NCBI RefSeq assembly: GCF_900113865.1
Contig: NZ_FOQY01000016.1
Span: forward strand, 62,001 to 126,000
Length of the DNA stretch: 64,000 nt
Direction: 5' to 3'
DNA from: Streptosporangium canum
GTDB lineage: Bacteria; Actinomycetota; Actinomycetes; Streptosporangiales; Streptosporangiaceae
A program made the translations under genes and the position numbers. This document shows positions 1 through 9,039 of this stretch, in pieces. Every line of letters begins with the position of its first letter. Positions within the stretch are counted from its first letter, which is position 1. The notes below the pieces were generated by a model, which had not been told where the DNA came from, made no database searches, and saw only the letters and a program-made list of their open reading frames with translations.

Positions 1-753
1 AAGCGGGGTGACGGAGCGCTTCATCTCGATCATCTCGCGCTTGAGGTTGTAGATCCGGCCGATGTCGCGGGCGCTGACGTCGGCGAAGACCATGGCCTCG
101 ACGTCCTCCAGCTCGGCCTGCATCAGGTCGGCCACGCTGAGGTACTTGTCCACGACGTGGTCGGCGATCGCGTGCAGCACGCCGGTCGGGCCGCGGTTGA
201 GGAGCTTGGGCTTGTCCTCCAGGCGCTCGCGGACCTCCGACAGCGGGCAGTGCTTGCCGTGCCGTACGGTCACCACGAAGTCGGGCCCGACGAACACCAT
301 GATCTCGCCGGTGCCGATGATCTCGCTGGTGGCGGTCAGCACGTCGTGGTCGAGGTAGGCGACGGTCTTGAGGACCACGAACAGCGAGTCGCCGTAGCGC
401 TCGACCTTGGGGCGCTGATGAGCCTTGACGGCGTCCTCGACGGCGAGCGGGTGCAGGGCGAAGACCTCCGCCAGCCACTCGACCTCGGGGGCGTCGGGTT
501 CATGCAGGCCGACCCAGACGAAGGCGTTGCCCTTCTCCTCGGCCGCGTTGTGCGTGCGGACGAGCTCCAGGGCGTCCGGGATTCCCAGGGCGTCGATCTT
601 CTTGCCGCCGATGTAGGCGGCGTATTCGACGAGGGAGTCGCTCGGCGGGACGCAGAGGCCGTTCATCCGGTTACGGACCGGGACGGCGGGTGCGTGCGGG
701 GCGCGGACGGCGCGTGCGTGCTTGATACGGGGAAAAAGGAGCGAGGAACGCAT
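1..753 (-). CDS. corA: CorA-type magnesium/cobalt transporter, N-terminal part (cut by window edge)
   Basis: The first 251 codons of a CorA-family divalent cation channel, which moves Mg2+ or Co2+ across the inner membrane. What is visible is the cytoplasmic alpha/beta funnel domain, with typical stretches WVGLHEPD, HPLAVEDAVKAHQRPK and VFVGPDFVVTVRHG, followed by the start of the long stalk helix. The two C-terminal membrane helices and the GMN motif lie beyond the left edge, so selectivity cannot be checked. The start at 753 has GGAAAGG about eight bases upstream. A basic extension of about 25 residues precedes the conserved domain, so the internal ATG at 666 is an alternative start. The gene is divergent from purD. 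Confidence 0.85.
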   Translation of the reverse strand, partial: MRSSLLFPRIKHARAVRAPHAPAVPVRNRMNGLCVPPSDSLVEYAAYIGGKKIDALGIPDALELVRTHNAAEEKGNAFVWVGLHEPDAPEVEWLAEVFALHPLAVEDAVKAHQRPKVERYGDSLFVVLKTVAYLDHDVLTATSEIIGTGEIMVFVGPDFVVTVRHGKHCPLSEVRERLEDKPKLLNRGPTGVLHAIADHVVDKYLSVADLMQAELEDVEAMVFADVSARDIGRIYNLKREMIEMKRSVTPL

Positions 754-1207
754 GGCATGCCTTTCCCGCCCGATCTGGCACCGTTCCACGCGCGACGCGA
801 TGTCACCTCAGTTCGAACGGGAATGCGCGCGGAAGCCAGTCGGGCACTGATGCGGAGTGGTGGGAGGGTGCGCACAGAAGGCGTGCGCGGCACGTACTGC
901 TGGGATCGCCAGAGGACATCCCCAACCACCTCCAATCACCAATAGACAGACAAAGCCGCCCAAATTTAGCACAGATCTGGGCACGCCCTCCAAGCGTACT
1001 CCCGGCCGCAACAAGCGATCATCCATAGGCCGGCGAAATTCCCGCATGATTTACGGCGCATTCACCATGTCGCCCCGGCCCTCTCGCGCGAGACTTCTGT
1101 CGCCGCCCCGGCCGGGAGAGATCGGCATGAGCCCCGCGCCTCCCGCACGGACCTCTGTCCACAGCCTGTGGACGGCCGGCGGCCCGGGGGCCGATAGGCT
1201 CTCGCGA
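754..1207. promoter_or_regulatory. Divergent intergenic region corA/purD
   Basis: 454 bases with no supportable gene. It separates the divergently transcribed corA-like and purD genes and must hold both promoters. The stretch around 925-1060 is clearly less GC-rich than the surrounding coding DNA, as expected for promoter DNA. I could not assign -10/-35 boxes or a riboswitch; no M-box-like or purine-riboswitch structure was recognised by eye. Confidence 0.45.
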
Positions 1208-2440
1208 GTGCGCGTTCTTGTGATTGGATCCGGCGGGCGTGAGCATGCCCTGTGCCGGTCGCTGGCAGCAGATCCCCAGGTCACCGAGGTCCACTGTGCT
1301 CCCGGCAACGCGGGTGTCGCACAGGTCGCGACCCTGCATCCGGTGACCCCGACCGACCCCGCGGCGGTCACCCGGCTCGCCTCGGAGCTCGGGGCAGACC
1401 TGGTCGTGGTCGGCCCCGAGGCCCCGCTGGTCGCCGGGGTCGCGGACGCGGTCAGGGAGGCGGGCATCCCCTGCTTCGGACCGTCCCGGGAGGCCGCCCG
1501 GATCGAGGGCTCCAAGGCGTTCGCCAAGGACGTCATGGTCGCGGCGGGCGTGCCCACCGCGCGCTCCCGCACGTGCGTCACGCCCGAGGAGGCCGCCGCG
1601 GCGCTGGACGAGTTCGGCACGCCGTACGTGGTCAAGGACGACGGCCTCGCGGCCGGCAAGGGCGTGGTGGTCACCGACGACCGGGACGAGGCGCTCAGGC
1701 ACGCCGCGGCGTGCGGGCGGGTCGTCATCGAGGAGTTCCTCGACGGTCCCGAGGTGTCGCTGTTCGCGCTCTGCGACGGTTCCACGGCCGTGCCGCTCCA
1801 GCCCGCCCAGGACCACAAGCGCGCCTACGACGGGGACAAGGGCCCCAACACCGGCGGCATGGGCGCCTACACGCCGCTGCCGTGGGCGCCCGGCGACCTC
1901 ACCGACCGGGTGATGGCCGAGACCGTCATCCCGACCGTGACCGAGCTGGCCAGGCGCGGCACACCGTACACCGGGGTGCTCTTCGTGGGGCTGGCCCTCA
2001 CGGCGGAGGGGCCGAAGGTGATCGAGTTCAACGCGCGGTTCGGCGACCCGGAGACCCAGGTCGTGCTGGACCGGCTGGAGACGCCGCTCGCCGGCCTCCT
2101 GCTGGCCTGCGCGGACGGGACGCTCGGCGGGTTCGGGCCGCTGTCCTACCGCGACGGCGCCGCGGTGACCGTGGTGATCGCGGCGGAGGACTACCCGGCC
2201 GACCCCGTCAAGGGCGACGTCATCGAGGGGCTGTCCGACACCGTCGAGAACGCCTACGTGCTGCACTCCGGGACCGCGCTCGACGGCGACCGGGTCGTCT
2301 CCAACGGCGGGCGGGTGCTCAGCGTGGTCGGCACCGGCCCCGACGTGGCCGCCGCGCGCGCGGCCGCCTACGAGGCGGTCGGCCGCATCCGGATGCGCGG
2401 CTCGCACCACCGCACGGACATCGCCGGACACAGTGCGTGA
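1208..2440 (+). CDS. purD: Phosphoribosylamine--glycine ligase (GAR synthetase)
   Basis: Second committed step of de novo purine synthesis: 5-phosphoribosylamine + glycine + ATP gives GAR. The 410-residue product has the usual length and ATP-grasp layout. It has N-terminal GSGGREHAL (about residues 6-14), a [12 protein letters not shown] segment, the ATP-binding [13 protein letters not shown] (about 141), [10 protein letters not shown] (about 212) and the metal-binding [12 protein letters not shown] (about 273). The frame is open upstream to about 857, but homology begins at the GTG at 1208 ([10 protein letters not shown]), so that start is chosen. No other purine gene is nearby, so it appears to be a single-gene unit. 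Confidence 0.95.
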   Translation: MRVLVIGSGGREHALCRSLAADPQVTEVHCAPGNAGVAQVATLHPVTPTDPAAVTRLASELGADLVVVGPEAPLVAGVADAVREAGIPCFGPSREAARIEGSKAFAKDVMVAAGVPTARSRTCVTPEEAAAALDEFGTPYVVKDDGLAAGKGVVVTDDRDEALRHAAACGRVVIEEFLDGPEVSLFALCDGSTAVPLQPAQDHKRAYDGDKGPNTGGMGAYTPLPWAPGDLTDRVMAETVIPTVTELARRGTPYTGVLFVGLALTAEGPKVIEFNARFGDPETQVVLDRLETPLAGLLLACADGTLGGFGPLSYRDGAAVTVVIAAEDYPADPVKGDVIEGLSDTVENAYVLHSGTALDGDRVVSNGGRVLSVVGTGPDVAAARAAAYEAVGRIRMRGSHHRTDIAGHSA

Positions 2441-2542
2441 TCAGGACATCACTCCGGCCGTGACGTAGCGCTCGGCAGGCATGCCGCGATAAGCCAGGGG
2501 CAGTCTCTGCCCGTCCCCGGCCGCTCCGCCCACGGAGGAACG

Positions 2543-3580
2543 ATGGCGCTCGACCAGGCAGCATCCCCGGAACGGATCGGCGACACCGGCGTCCTGCGCT
2601 GGCCGGGCACCTGGCGGGTCTACGTCGCCACGCGGAGCGAGGAGATCCGGGCCGACGCCGAGCGCGCCCTGACCATACGCGACGGGGCGGGCCAGCTGGT
2701 GTCGGTGGGCGAGGGCATCGGCAGGCACCTGGAGCGCGGGGAGTCCTACGCGCGCTCCAAGCACGGCCTGCGGCGCTGGCTGACCGGTCAGGCCATCGAG
2801 GGCGCCTGGTCCAACGTCAACAGCGCGACCGTGCTGCTGTACGGCGTGCTGCCGACGGTGGAGCTGTGCGGCCGGGCCCCCGAGGTGGTGGCGATCGGCC
2901 GGGCCTACCTGCCCGGCGACGATCCCCGGCTGACGCACCTGCAGGCCCGGCTGGCCGCCGGAGACCTGGGAGAGGACGACAGGCCGCTGATGCAGTCGGT
3001 GCTGCGGGCCGCCTACACCGCGCAGGCGATGGAGACCGGCCGGGTCCGCAGCTTCCGCAACCTCCTGCTCGGCGGGGTGGTCATGCTGAGCCTGATCGTG
3101 CTGAGCGTGGTGGCCATCGGCGCGATCTGGCCGGACGCCGTCCCGATGTGCGGCAACCAGTCGGTGGTGCAGGCCCAGGGGCTCATGCCCGCGCAGATCT
3201 GCCCCACCGGCTCCCTGCGGCCCAGCCGGGGCGACGTCCCCCTGGTGGCCCTGATCGGGATGCTGGGCGCGGCGCTGGCCACGGCGGCCTCGCTCTCCAC
3301 CCGCTCGGAGCTGTCCACGCGCTACTCGCTGGCGGTGGTCCAGAACATGCTCAAGGCCCCCGCCGGAGTGGCCACCTCCGTGCTGGGCCTGCTGATCCTG
3401 AACTCCGGCTTCGTCCCCGGCTTCGCGGGACTCGGCTCCCAGCCCGCCATCCTGGTCTGGGCCATGGCGTTCGGGTACGGCCAGCAGGTCGTCACCCGCT
3501 TCGTCGACCAGCGAGCCGACAACCTTCTCATGGCCGCCTCGCCGCTCACCCCGGCGGGCAAGGGGACCCGGGTCGCGTGA
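2543..3580 (+). CDS. Membrane protein of unknown function
   Basis: 345 residues; I do not recognise the family. The N-terminal half (about 1-165) is soluble and charged. Four hydrophobic stretches follow: LLLGGVVMLSLIVLSVVAIG, the VALIGMLGAALATAASL region, the APAGVATSVLGLLILNSGF region and AILVWAMAFGYGQQVV. This gives a cytoplasmic head followed by a C-terminal membrane domain. Two cysteines lie in the loop after the first helix (MCGNQ and ICPTG) and could form an extracytoplasmic disulfide (inference). The ATG at 2543 is preceded by GGAGGAACG. It lies about 100 bases downstream of purD in the same direction, and co-transcription is possible. Confidence 0.7.
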   Translation: MALDQAASPERIGDTGVLRWPGTWRVYVATRSEEIRADAERALTIRDGAGQLVSVGEGIGRHLERGESYARSKHGLRRWLTGQAIEGAWSNVNSATVLLYGVLPTVELCGRAPEVVAIGRAYLPGDDPRLTHLQARLAAGDLGEDDRPLMQSVLRAAYTAQAMETGRVRSFRNLLLGGVVMLSLIVLSVVAIGAIWPDAVPMCGNQSVVQAQGLMPAQICPTGSLRPSRGDVPLVALIGMLGAALATAASLSTRSELSTRYSLAVVQNMLKAPAGVATSVLGLLILNSGFVPGFAGLGSQPAILVWAMAFGYGQQVVTRFVDQRADNLLMAASPLTPAGKGTRVA

Positions 3581-3617
3581 CCACCCCGGAGACCGGGGAC
3601 GCCTGAGCACGCCGCCG

Positions 3618-3690
3618 GACGCCCGGCCGTGCGAACACCGGAGGACGCCCGGCCGCGCGAACACCGGAGGACGCCCGAGCACTCCGGACG
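3618..3690. repeat. 26-bp tandem repeat, about 2.5 copies
   Basis: Units at 3618-3643 and 3644-3669 differ by a single base, and a third partial unit starts at 3670. Each contains ggacgcccggccg followed by gcgaacaccgga. The array lies just after the stop of the 2543-3580 membrane-protein gene and is not coding on either strand as far as I can see. Confidence 0.75.
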
Positions 3691-3980
3691 GGCGCGAACA
3701 CGTCGGGCGGTCGCCGGGACGCCCGGCGCGGGGGAATTTCCTGGGGGTCCGATCGCCTGGAACCCCGCTGTCGCGGGCGGATCCGCCGTGTGGATGCGGG
3801 ACCATTGCGTGGAGACACACGAGCGATCGAGTGATCAGAGGCTCGACGGGTAGTTGCCATCCGAAGTGGCCGGTTCAGGGGTACCCAGCGGCTACTGTTG
3901 GCCGATAACCCCCGGCTGCCGCCACTCGTTCTCGCATCATCCCCAATCCCCAGCTTCCCCTTCCCCAAGGAGCATGACGT
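3691..3980. promoter_or_regulatory. murA: Upstream region of the murA-like gene
   Basis: About 290 bases without a gene, after the 26-bp repeat array. The part next to the murA-like start (about 3860-3975) is less GC-rich and contains the likely promoter. CCCCAAGGAGC shortly before the ATG supplies the ribosome-binding site. No riboswitch or operator was recognised. Confidence 0.4.
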
Positions 3981-5249
3981 ATGGTCCGTTACCGCGTGCG
4001 CGGTGGCAACCCCCTCCGTGGAACCGCCTTCATCCAGGGCGCCAAGAACGCCGTGCTGCCCATGATCGGTGCGGCGCTCCTGGCTGCCAAGGGCCGTACG
4101 GTGCTGCGCAACGTCCCCATCATCGAGGACGTGCGCCGGGCGGTCGAGCTGGCCGAGGCGATCGGCGCCAAGGTCGAGCTCCACGAGGCGGAACGCACCC
4201 TGGTCATCGACGCCTCCCGGCTGAAGAGCCCGGTGCTGCCCGCGGAGATCGCCCGCCGCTTCCGCGGCTCCGTGCTGTTCGTTCCCGCGCTGCTGCACCG
4301 CCTCGGCGAGGCGATCATCGAGGGCGTGGGCGGCTGCAACCTGGGCAGCCGCAACCTCGACTTCCACTACCTGGGCTACAAGCGCCTGGGCGCGATCGTG
4401 GACGAGGGCGACTCCGTCATCCACGTCAAGACGGCCGGCTTCACCGGCGCCACGCTGTATCTGGACACCCCCTCGCACACCGGCACCGAGAACCTGATCA
4501 TGGCGGCCGCCCTCGGGCGCGGCACCACCGTGATCGAGAACGCGGCGCTGGAGCCCGAGGTCCTCGACGTGATCGAGATGCTGACCCGGATGGGCGCCAG
4601 GATCAGCGGCGGCGGCACCGGGTTCATCACGGTGGAGGGCGTGGAGGAGCTCCAGGCCGTCGAGCACACCGTGATGCCCGACCGCCTCGACGCGGGTGTG
4701 TTCGCCATGGCCGCGGCCATCACCGGCGGCGAGGTCAACCTGGTCGGCGCCGACCTGGACCACCTCGGCGTGGTCCGCTACAAGCTGGAGCAGATGGGGG
4801 TGGAGTTCTCCGACCACGGCGCGGTGCTCCACGTGCGCCGGGACCGCCCGCTGCGCCCGATCAACGTGATCACCGACACCTACCCCGGCTTCGCCACCGA
4901 CCTGCAGTCGCCGATCATGACGGTCGCCTGCCTCGCCGACGGCGCCAGCTACATCCACGAGCGCATCTTCGACGGCCGGTTCGCCCTGGCCTCCGAGCTG
5001 AACAAGATGGGCGCCGACATCGAGGTCAAGGAGAACGGCGCCGTCGTCCGTGGCGCGACCCCGCTGACGGGAACCGAGGTGACCGCGCACGACCTGCGTT
5101 CCGGAATCGCCCTCGTTCTCGCCGGTCTCGCCGCCGAAGGGGAGACCGTGATCGAATCGGGTTATCTCATCGACCGCGGCCACTCATATCTGGCCGAGCG
5201 TATGCAGGCCCTGGGCGCAGATGTGAGGCGAGAGATTTCTTCCTCATAA
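3981..5249 (+). CDS. murA: UDP-N-acetylglucosamine 1-carboxyvinyltransferase (MurA family)
   Basis: Transfers enolpyruvate from PEP to UDP-GlcNAc, the first committed step of peptidoglycan precursor synthesis in the cytoplasm. The 422-residue product has the EPSP-synthase-like double domain. The substrate Lys22-Asn23 sit in GAKNAVLP. The active-site loop is VGGCNLGSRNLD, with Cys119 in the PEP-adduct position. The general-base Asp is in FATDLQ (about residue 307), and LRSGIALVLAGLAAEG is near the C-terminus. The loop departs from the usual GGCxIGxRPxD, so this could be the housekeeping MurA or a diverged paralogue. No cell-wall or antibiotic genes adjoin it. ATG 3981 has AAGGAGC upstream. Confidence 0.85.
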   Translation: MVRYRVRGGNPLRGTAFIQGAKNAVLPMIGAALLAAKGRTVLRNVPIIEDVRRAVELAEAIGAKVELHEAERTLVIDASRLKSPVLPAEIARRFRGSVLFVPALLHRLGEAIIEGVGGCNLGSRNLDFHYLGYKRLGAIVDEGDSVIHVKTAGFTGATLYLDTPSHTGTENLIMAAALGRGTTVIENAALEPEVLDVIEMLTRMGARISGGGTGFITVEGVEELQAVEHTVMPDRLDAGVFAMAAAITGGEVNLVGADLDHLGVVRYKLEQMGVEFSDHGAVLHVRRDRPLRPINVITDTYPGFATDLQSPIMTVACLADGASYIHERIFDGRFALASELNKMGADIEVKENGAVVRGATPLTGTEVTAHDLRSGIALVLAGLAAEGETVIESGYLIDRGHSYLAERMQALGADVRREISSS

Positions 5250-5287
5250 TCAGCGGGTTTCAGTCTCTCAAAAATCGCTCTGACCTG

Positions 5288-5301
5288 TGTAAACAGTTAC
5301 A
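5288..5301. promoter_or_regulatory. Candidate operator palindrome upstream of the 5415 regulator gene
   Basis: TGTAA-ACAG-TTACA, a 14-base dyad with 5-bp arms in a relatively AT-rich patch between the murA-like gene and the regulator gene that starts at 5415. Its position about 115 bases before the regulator start would suit autoregulation. This is inference from symmetry and base composition only. Confidence 0.3.
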
Positions 5302-5414
5302 GTTAGGGGTTTAGCCGGGAGGTTCCTCCCGGAATTGACGTCAAATCGGGCGTGACATTACGGCCCCCGCAAGCGATCGTTCCAAAAGAGAGCCGAAAAC
5401 AAACGGACAGCAGG

Positions 5415-6764
5415 ATGGGACGAACATTGGTCGAGCGGGCCGAAGAAACTCCACGAGTGTCACGCCCGGGTGCCATGACACCGGACCTCACTATCGGTGT
5501 GGTGGGCCCCCATGACCTCGTCGAGCGAGTGATGCTCATGGGACACGCGGCGGCGCCCCTGCCTTGCCGCCTGGTAGCCGCTGCCTACCGGGACGAGCAG
5601 GAGGCCGCCGACAAGGTCACACGTCTGGGGGCGGGGGTGGACGCCTGCCTGTTCGCCAGCCCGGTCCCCTATGACCTGGCCAGGCGTTCGGGGGTGCTGA
5701 CGATGCCGGCGACCTACGTCCAGCTCGGCGGCGCCGCGTTGATCGCCGCCCTGGCCCGGGCGGCGCTGGACGAACGGATCGACCCGCGCAGGGTCAGCGT
5801 CGACGTGCTGAGCCGGGCCGACGTCGAGGAGGCCTACACCGATCTGAGCCTGCCGGTGGCGGACGTGCACAGCCGTGACGAGCCGGGCGCCACCGGCACG
5901 ATCGCGGCCTTCCACGAACGCCTGGCCCGCCAGGGCAGCACCAGCGGGGCGCTGACGTGCCTGCCCGCCGTCGCCGACCGCCTGCAGACGGCCGGGGTCC
6001 CGGTGGTCAGGATCCGGCCGACGTCCGCGGCGGTCCGTACGGCGCTGCACACGGCCGCCCTGCTCGGCGCGCACCACCGGCTGGAGGAGTCACAGCTCAC
6101 CGTCGTCCTGGTGGAGGTGCCGACGCTCCGCGAACCGGTCCGCCGGGCCGCGCCGCGCTACTGGCGCGACGAGCTCCGGCTGTCCCTGCACCGGCTGCTG
6201 GTGCAGGAGGCGAACCGGATCAACGCGTCGGTGACCTCGGTCGACGACCACAGCTACATGGTCACCGCGACCCGCGGCTCGGTGGCCACGGCCACGGAGG
6301 GCTTCCGGGTGCTGCCGTTCGCGGCGCGGGTCCGTGACGAGCTGGGCCTGGCGGTCGAGGTGGGCGTCGGCATGGGCCGTACCGCCCACGACGCCGAGTC
6401 CCACGCGCGGGCGGCGCTGGCGCGCACGCAGGCGGGCAAGCAGGCGCAGGGCTTCGCGGTGGACCGCGAGGGCCGGGCGCTCATCCCCGCGCCCAGGATG
6501 CCTCCGCAGGGCGGCGGGCCGCTGAAGCCGAAGGGCGTGGAGGTGCTGGCCCGGCTGGCGGCCAAGCTGGAGGGGGGAGACACGGTGGTGGACGCGGAGG
6601 GCGCGGGCAAGATGCTCGGCGTCACACCGCGTACGGCACGGCGGCTGCTGCGCACGTTGGTCGACGAGGGACTCGCGTGGCCGCTTCCGCCCAACCGCAC
6701 CCCGCAGCCGGGCCGTCCCCGCCAGCTCTACCGGCTGATCGTGGAGAAGCTCGGCAGCCGCTGA
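5415..6764 (+). CDS. Putative transcriptional regulator: sensor/cyclase-like domains plus winged helix
   Basis: 449 residues; I recognise the architecture but not the exact family. The N-terminal part (about 25-215, beginning TIGVVGPHDLVERV) looks like an alpha/beta ligand-binding module. The central part, with INASVTSVDDHSYMVTATRG and VEVGVGMGRTAHDAESHARAAL, resembles a degenerate GGDEF/cyclase-type fold. The C-terminal 80 residues (AGKMLGVTPRTARRLLRTLVDEG and PGRPRQLYRLIVEKL) form a winged helix-turn-helix. ATG 5415 follows GCAGG; the frame is open further upstream. The murA-like gene lies immediately upstream in the same direction. A ligand-responsive regulator is the best reading; the ligand is unknown. 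Confidence 0.55.
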   Translation: MGRTLVERAEETPRVSRPGAMTPDLTIGVVGPHDLVERVMLMGHAAAPLPCRLVAAAYRDEQEAADKVTRLGAGVDACLFASPVPYDLARRSGVLTMPATYVQLGGAALIAALARAALDERIDPRRVSVDVLSRADVEEAYTDLSLPVADVHSRDEPGATGTIAAFHERLARQGSTSGALTCLPAVADRLQTAGVPVVRIRPTSAAVRTALHTAALLGAHHRLEESQLTVVLVEVPTLREPVRRAAPRYWRDELRLSLHRLLVQEANRINASVTSVDDHSYMVTATRGSVATATEGFRVLPFAARVRDELGLAVEVGVGMGRTAHDAESHARAALARTQAGKQAQGFAVDREGRALIPAPRMPPQGGGPLKPKGVEVLARLAAKLEGGDTVVDAEGAGKMLGVTPRTARRLLRTLVDEGLAWPLPPNRTPQPGRPRQLYRLIVEKLGSR

Positions 6765-6780
6765 GCCCCTCCCGTCATCC

Positions 6781-6829
6781 CCGTGATCCGGGGTCCGCTC
6801 CGCTCCGCGCGGCGGGCCCCGGATCACGG
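6781..6829. terminator. Strong inverted-repeat terminator
   Basis: A 13-bp perfect stem (CCGTGATCCGGGG paired with CCCCGGATCACGG) encloses a GC-rich loop shortly after the stop of the winged-helix regulator gene. It is typical of actinobacterial terminators that lack a U-tract. Confidence 0.75.
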
Positions 6830-6901
6830 CGGTCCGGGCCGCGTCTCACGGTCCGGACCTCGCGGGCGTTCTGTCGGACATGAAGGCTATTGTCATGAGC
6901 T

Positions 6902-7840
6902 ATGGGTCATGACACTACTGACAGCCGCAGATCGCTGCTCGTCTGGGGAGCGCTGGGGATCGTCTACGTGGTGTGGGGATCGACCTACCTCGCGATCCGG
7001 ATCGCCATCGAGACCGTCCCTCCGCTGCTCAGCGGAGCCATGCGCTTCAGCGCGGCCGCGCTGGTCCTCGGCGCCGCGCTGCTCCTGCTCCGGGGATGGC
7101 GGGCCTTCCGGATGACCTGGAAGGAGCTGGGCGGAGCGGCCCTGGTCGGGTTGCTGCTGCTGAACGCCGGCAACGGCCTCGTCGCGGTGGCCGAGCAGCA
7201 CATCTCCAGCGGGCTGGCGGCGCTGCTGGTGGCCTCGGTGCCACTCTGGCTGGTGATCTTCAGGATCGTCGCCAGGGACATGCCTCAGGTGCTGACGCTG
7301 GCCGGGGTGCTCATCGGGTTCGGCGGGGTGGCGGTGCTGTCGCTGACCGGCGGGGGCAGCGCGGCGGACAGCACCGGGATCACGATCATCCTGCTGGCGT
7401 CGATGTCGTGGTCGGCGGGCTCGTTCCTGTCCGCCCGGATCCCGATGCCCGCCAACCCCTTCGTCGCCAGCACGGTCGAGATGGCCGCGGGCGGGATCGG
7501 GCTCGCGCTGACCAGCACGGTCATGGGCGAGCACCTCGACCTCGGCGCGGTCTCCGGGCGTTCCTGGGCCGCGCTGGCCTACCTGGTCGTGATGGGCTCC
7601 CTGGTCGCCTTCACCGCCTACGTCTGGCTGCTGGGCACCGCCCCGATCTCCCTGGTCTCCACCTACGCCTACGTCAACCCCGTCGTGGCGGTCGCCCTCG
7701 GCGCGCTCGTCCTGAGCGAGCCGGTCACGACCTCGATGGTCGCCGCGGGCCTGGTGATCGTCCTCGGCGTGGCCCTGGTGGTCTCCACCGAGCGCCGCAG
7801 GAACGCCCCGATCGAGGCGAAGGAACCCGCGTCCGTGTAG
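6902..7840 (+). CDS. EamA/DMT-family exporter
   Basis: 312 residues made of two EamA repeats, about ten hydrophobic helices in total. The N-terminal repeat begins LLVWGALGIVYVVWGSTYLAIR, a hallmark of the YedA/RhaT-like DMT group. The second repeat contains ASMSWSAGSFLSARIP and ends with NPVVAVALGALVLSEPVTTSMVAAGLVIVLGVALV. Such proteins export amino acids or other small metabolites across the cytoplasmic membrane; the substrate cannot be read from the sequence. It is a single gene convergent with the hisC-like gene. A perfect hairpin overlaps its stop codon. Confidence 0.85.
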   Translation: MGHDTTDSRRSLLVWGALGIVYVVWGSTYLAIRIAIETVPPLLSGAMRFSAAALVLGAALLLLRGWRAFRMTWKELGGAALVGLLLLNAGNGLVAVAEQHISSGLAALLVASVPLWLVIFRIVARDMPQVLTLAGVLIGFGGVAVLSLTGGGSAADSTGITIILLASMSWSAGSFLSARIPMPANPFVASTVEMAAGGIGLALTSTVMGEHLDLGAVSGRSWAALAYLVVMGSLVAFTAYVWLLGTAPISLVSTYAYVNPVVAVALGALVLSEPVTTSMVAAGLVIVLGVALVVSTERRRNAPIEAKEPASV

Positions 7841-7907
7841 GACGCGGGCCCGCCGGGATCCCTCGGTCCGCCCCCCGGAGCGCCGGGAGGCGGGTCTCCG
7901 ATCCCGG
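7826..7907. terminator. Two hairpins between convergent genes
   Basis: CCCGCGTCC-gtgta-GGACGCGGG (7826-7848) is a perfect 9-bp stem that contains the EamA stop codon. A second stem, CCGGGATC/GATCCCGG (7853-7860 with 7900-7907), closes a longer GC-rich loop. Together they would terminate both converging transcripts. Confidence 0.7.
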
Positions 7908-7915
7908 AAGGGCCG

Positions 7916-8977
7916 TCAGGCGGCCCTGAAGGCCGCCGCGGCGGCGAGGAAGGTGTCGTTGGCCTCGGGGGAGCCGATGGAGATCCTGGCCCCCTCTCCG
8001 GCGAAGGGACGGACCGCGACCCCCTCGGCCGCGCAGGCCTCGGCGAACTCCGTCGTGCGCTCGTCCAGCCGGAGCCAGACGAAATTGGCCTCGGTGATGG
8101 GCACCGTCCAGCCCTGGGCGATCAGTGCCTCACGGACCCGGGTGCGCTCCTTGACCACGGTTTCCACCCGCTCCAGCAGCTCGTCCTCGGCCGCCAGGGA
8201 GGCGACGGCGGCGGCCTGGGCCAGGTGGTTGACCGCGAAGGGCACGATCGTCTTCCGTACGGCGGCCGCCACCGGCTCGTCGGCGATCAGGTAGCCCACC
8301 CGGAGCCCGGCCAGGCCGTACGCCTTGGAGAACGTCCGCAGCACGGCCACGTTCGGCCGGTCGCGGTAGACGGTGAGCCCGTCGGTGACGTCGGCGTCCC
8401 TGACGTACTCGCGGTAGGCCTCGTCGAGGACGACGAGCACGTCCTCCGGGACCCGGTCGAGGAAGGCCGCCAGCTCGGCCGCGTGGACGACCGTGCCGGT
8501 GGGGTTGTTCGGGTTGCAGACGAAGATCATGCGCGTCTGCGGGGTGATCGCCTCGGCCATGGCGTCCAGGTGGTGCGTCTCGCCCAGGAGCGGCACCCGG
8601 ACCGAGGTCGCCCCCGCCAGATCGGCCAGGAGCGGGTAGGCCTCGAACGACCGCCAGGCGTAGATCACCTCGGCGCCCGGCTCGCTCACGGTCTCGAAGA
8701 GCTGCTGGGCCACCGTCACCGAGCCGGGGCCGAGCGCGACGTGCTCGGGCGGCACGCCGTACCGTTCGGCGAGGGCCTCGGTCAGGCCGGTCGCCGCCGG
8801 GTCGGGATAGCGGTGGATCTCCGAGGCGGCCTTCGCGATCGCCTCGACCACGGAGGGCAGCGGGCCGTAGGGGGATTCGTTCGAAGACAGCTTGTAGGAC
8901 CGGCCGTCGGCCGACACCACGGCCTTGCCCGCCTTGTAGGGGGGCATTGTGTCCAGGATCGCGCGGAAACGAGGCAT
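7916..8977 (-). CDS. hisC: Histidinol-phosphate / aromatic aminotransferase (class I/II PLP)
   Basis: 353 residues, fold type I aminotransferase of the HisC/Pat group. It transfers an amino group to imidazole-acetol phosphate or an aromatic 2-oxo acid. Seen: substrate-side [19 protein letters not shown]-phosphate region [38 protein letters not shown], the PLP-lysine motif [15 protein letters not shown] and the C-terminal Arg in [13 protein letters not shown]. No other his gene is adjacent, so the actinobacterial phenylalanine-aminotransferase (Pat) role is as likely as the histidine role. It is divergent from the Uma2-family gene with only 62 bases between them. Confidence 0.85.
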   Translation of the reverse strand: MPRFRAILDTMPPYKAGKAVVSADGRSYKLSSNESPYGPLPSVVEAIAKAASEIHRYPDPAATGLTEALAERYGVPPEHVALGPGSVTVAQQLFETVSEPGAEVIYAWRSFEAYPLLADLAGATSVRVPLLGETHHLDAMAEAITPQTRMIFVCNPNNPTGTVVHAAELAAFLDRVPEDVLVVLDEAYREYVRDADVTDGLTVYRDRPNVAVLRTFSKAYGLAGLRVGYLIADEPVAAAVRKTIVPFAVNHLAQAAAVASLAAEDELLERVETVVKERTRVREALIAQGWTVPITEANFVWLRLDERTTEFAEACAAEGVAVRPFAGEGARISIGSPEANDTFLAAAAAFRAA

Positions 8978-9039
8978 GGCCTTACTTTATGAGGAGCGGG
9001 CGGATGGGGCATCATCCTGGAAGACTGGAGGTGAGAGGC

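Noticed and set aside
1019..2431. Long open frames antisense to purD, and similar antisense frames across most genes
   Set aside because: They mirror the GC-rich codon bias of the sense genes, have Arg/Gly/His-rich compositions without family motifs and lack ribosome-binding sites.
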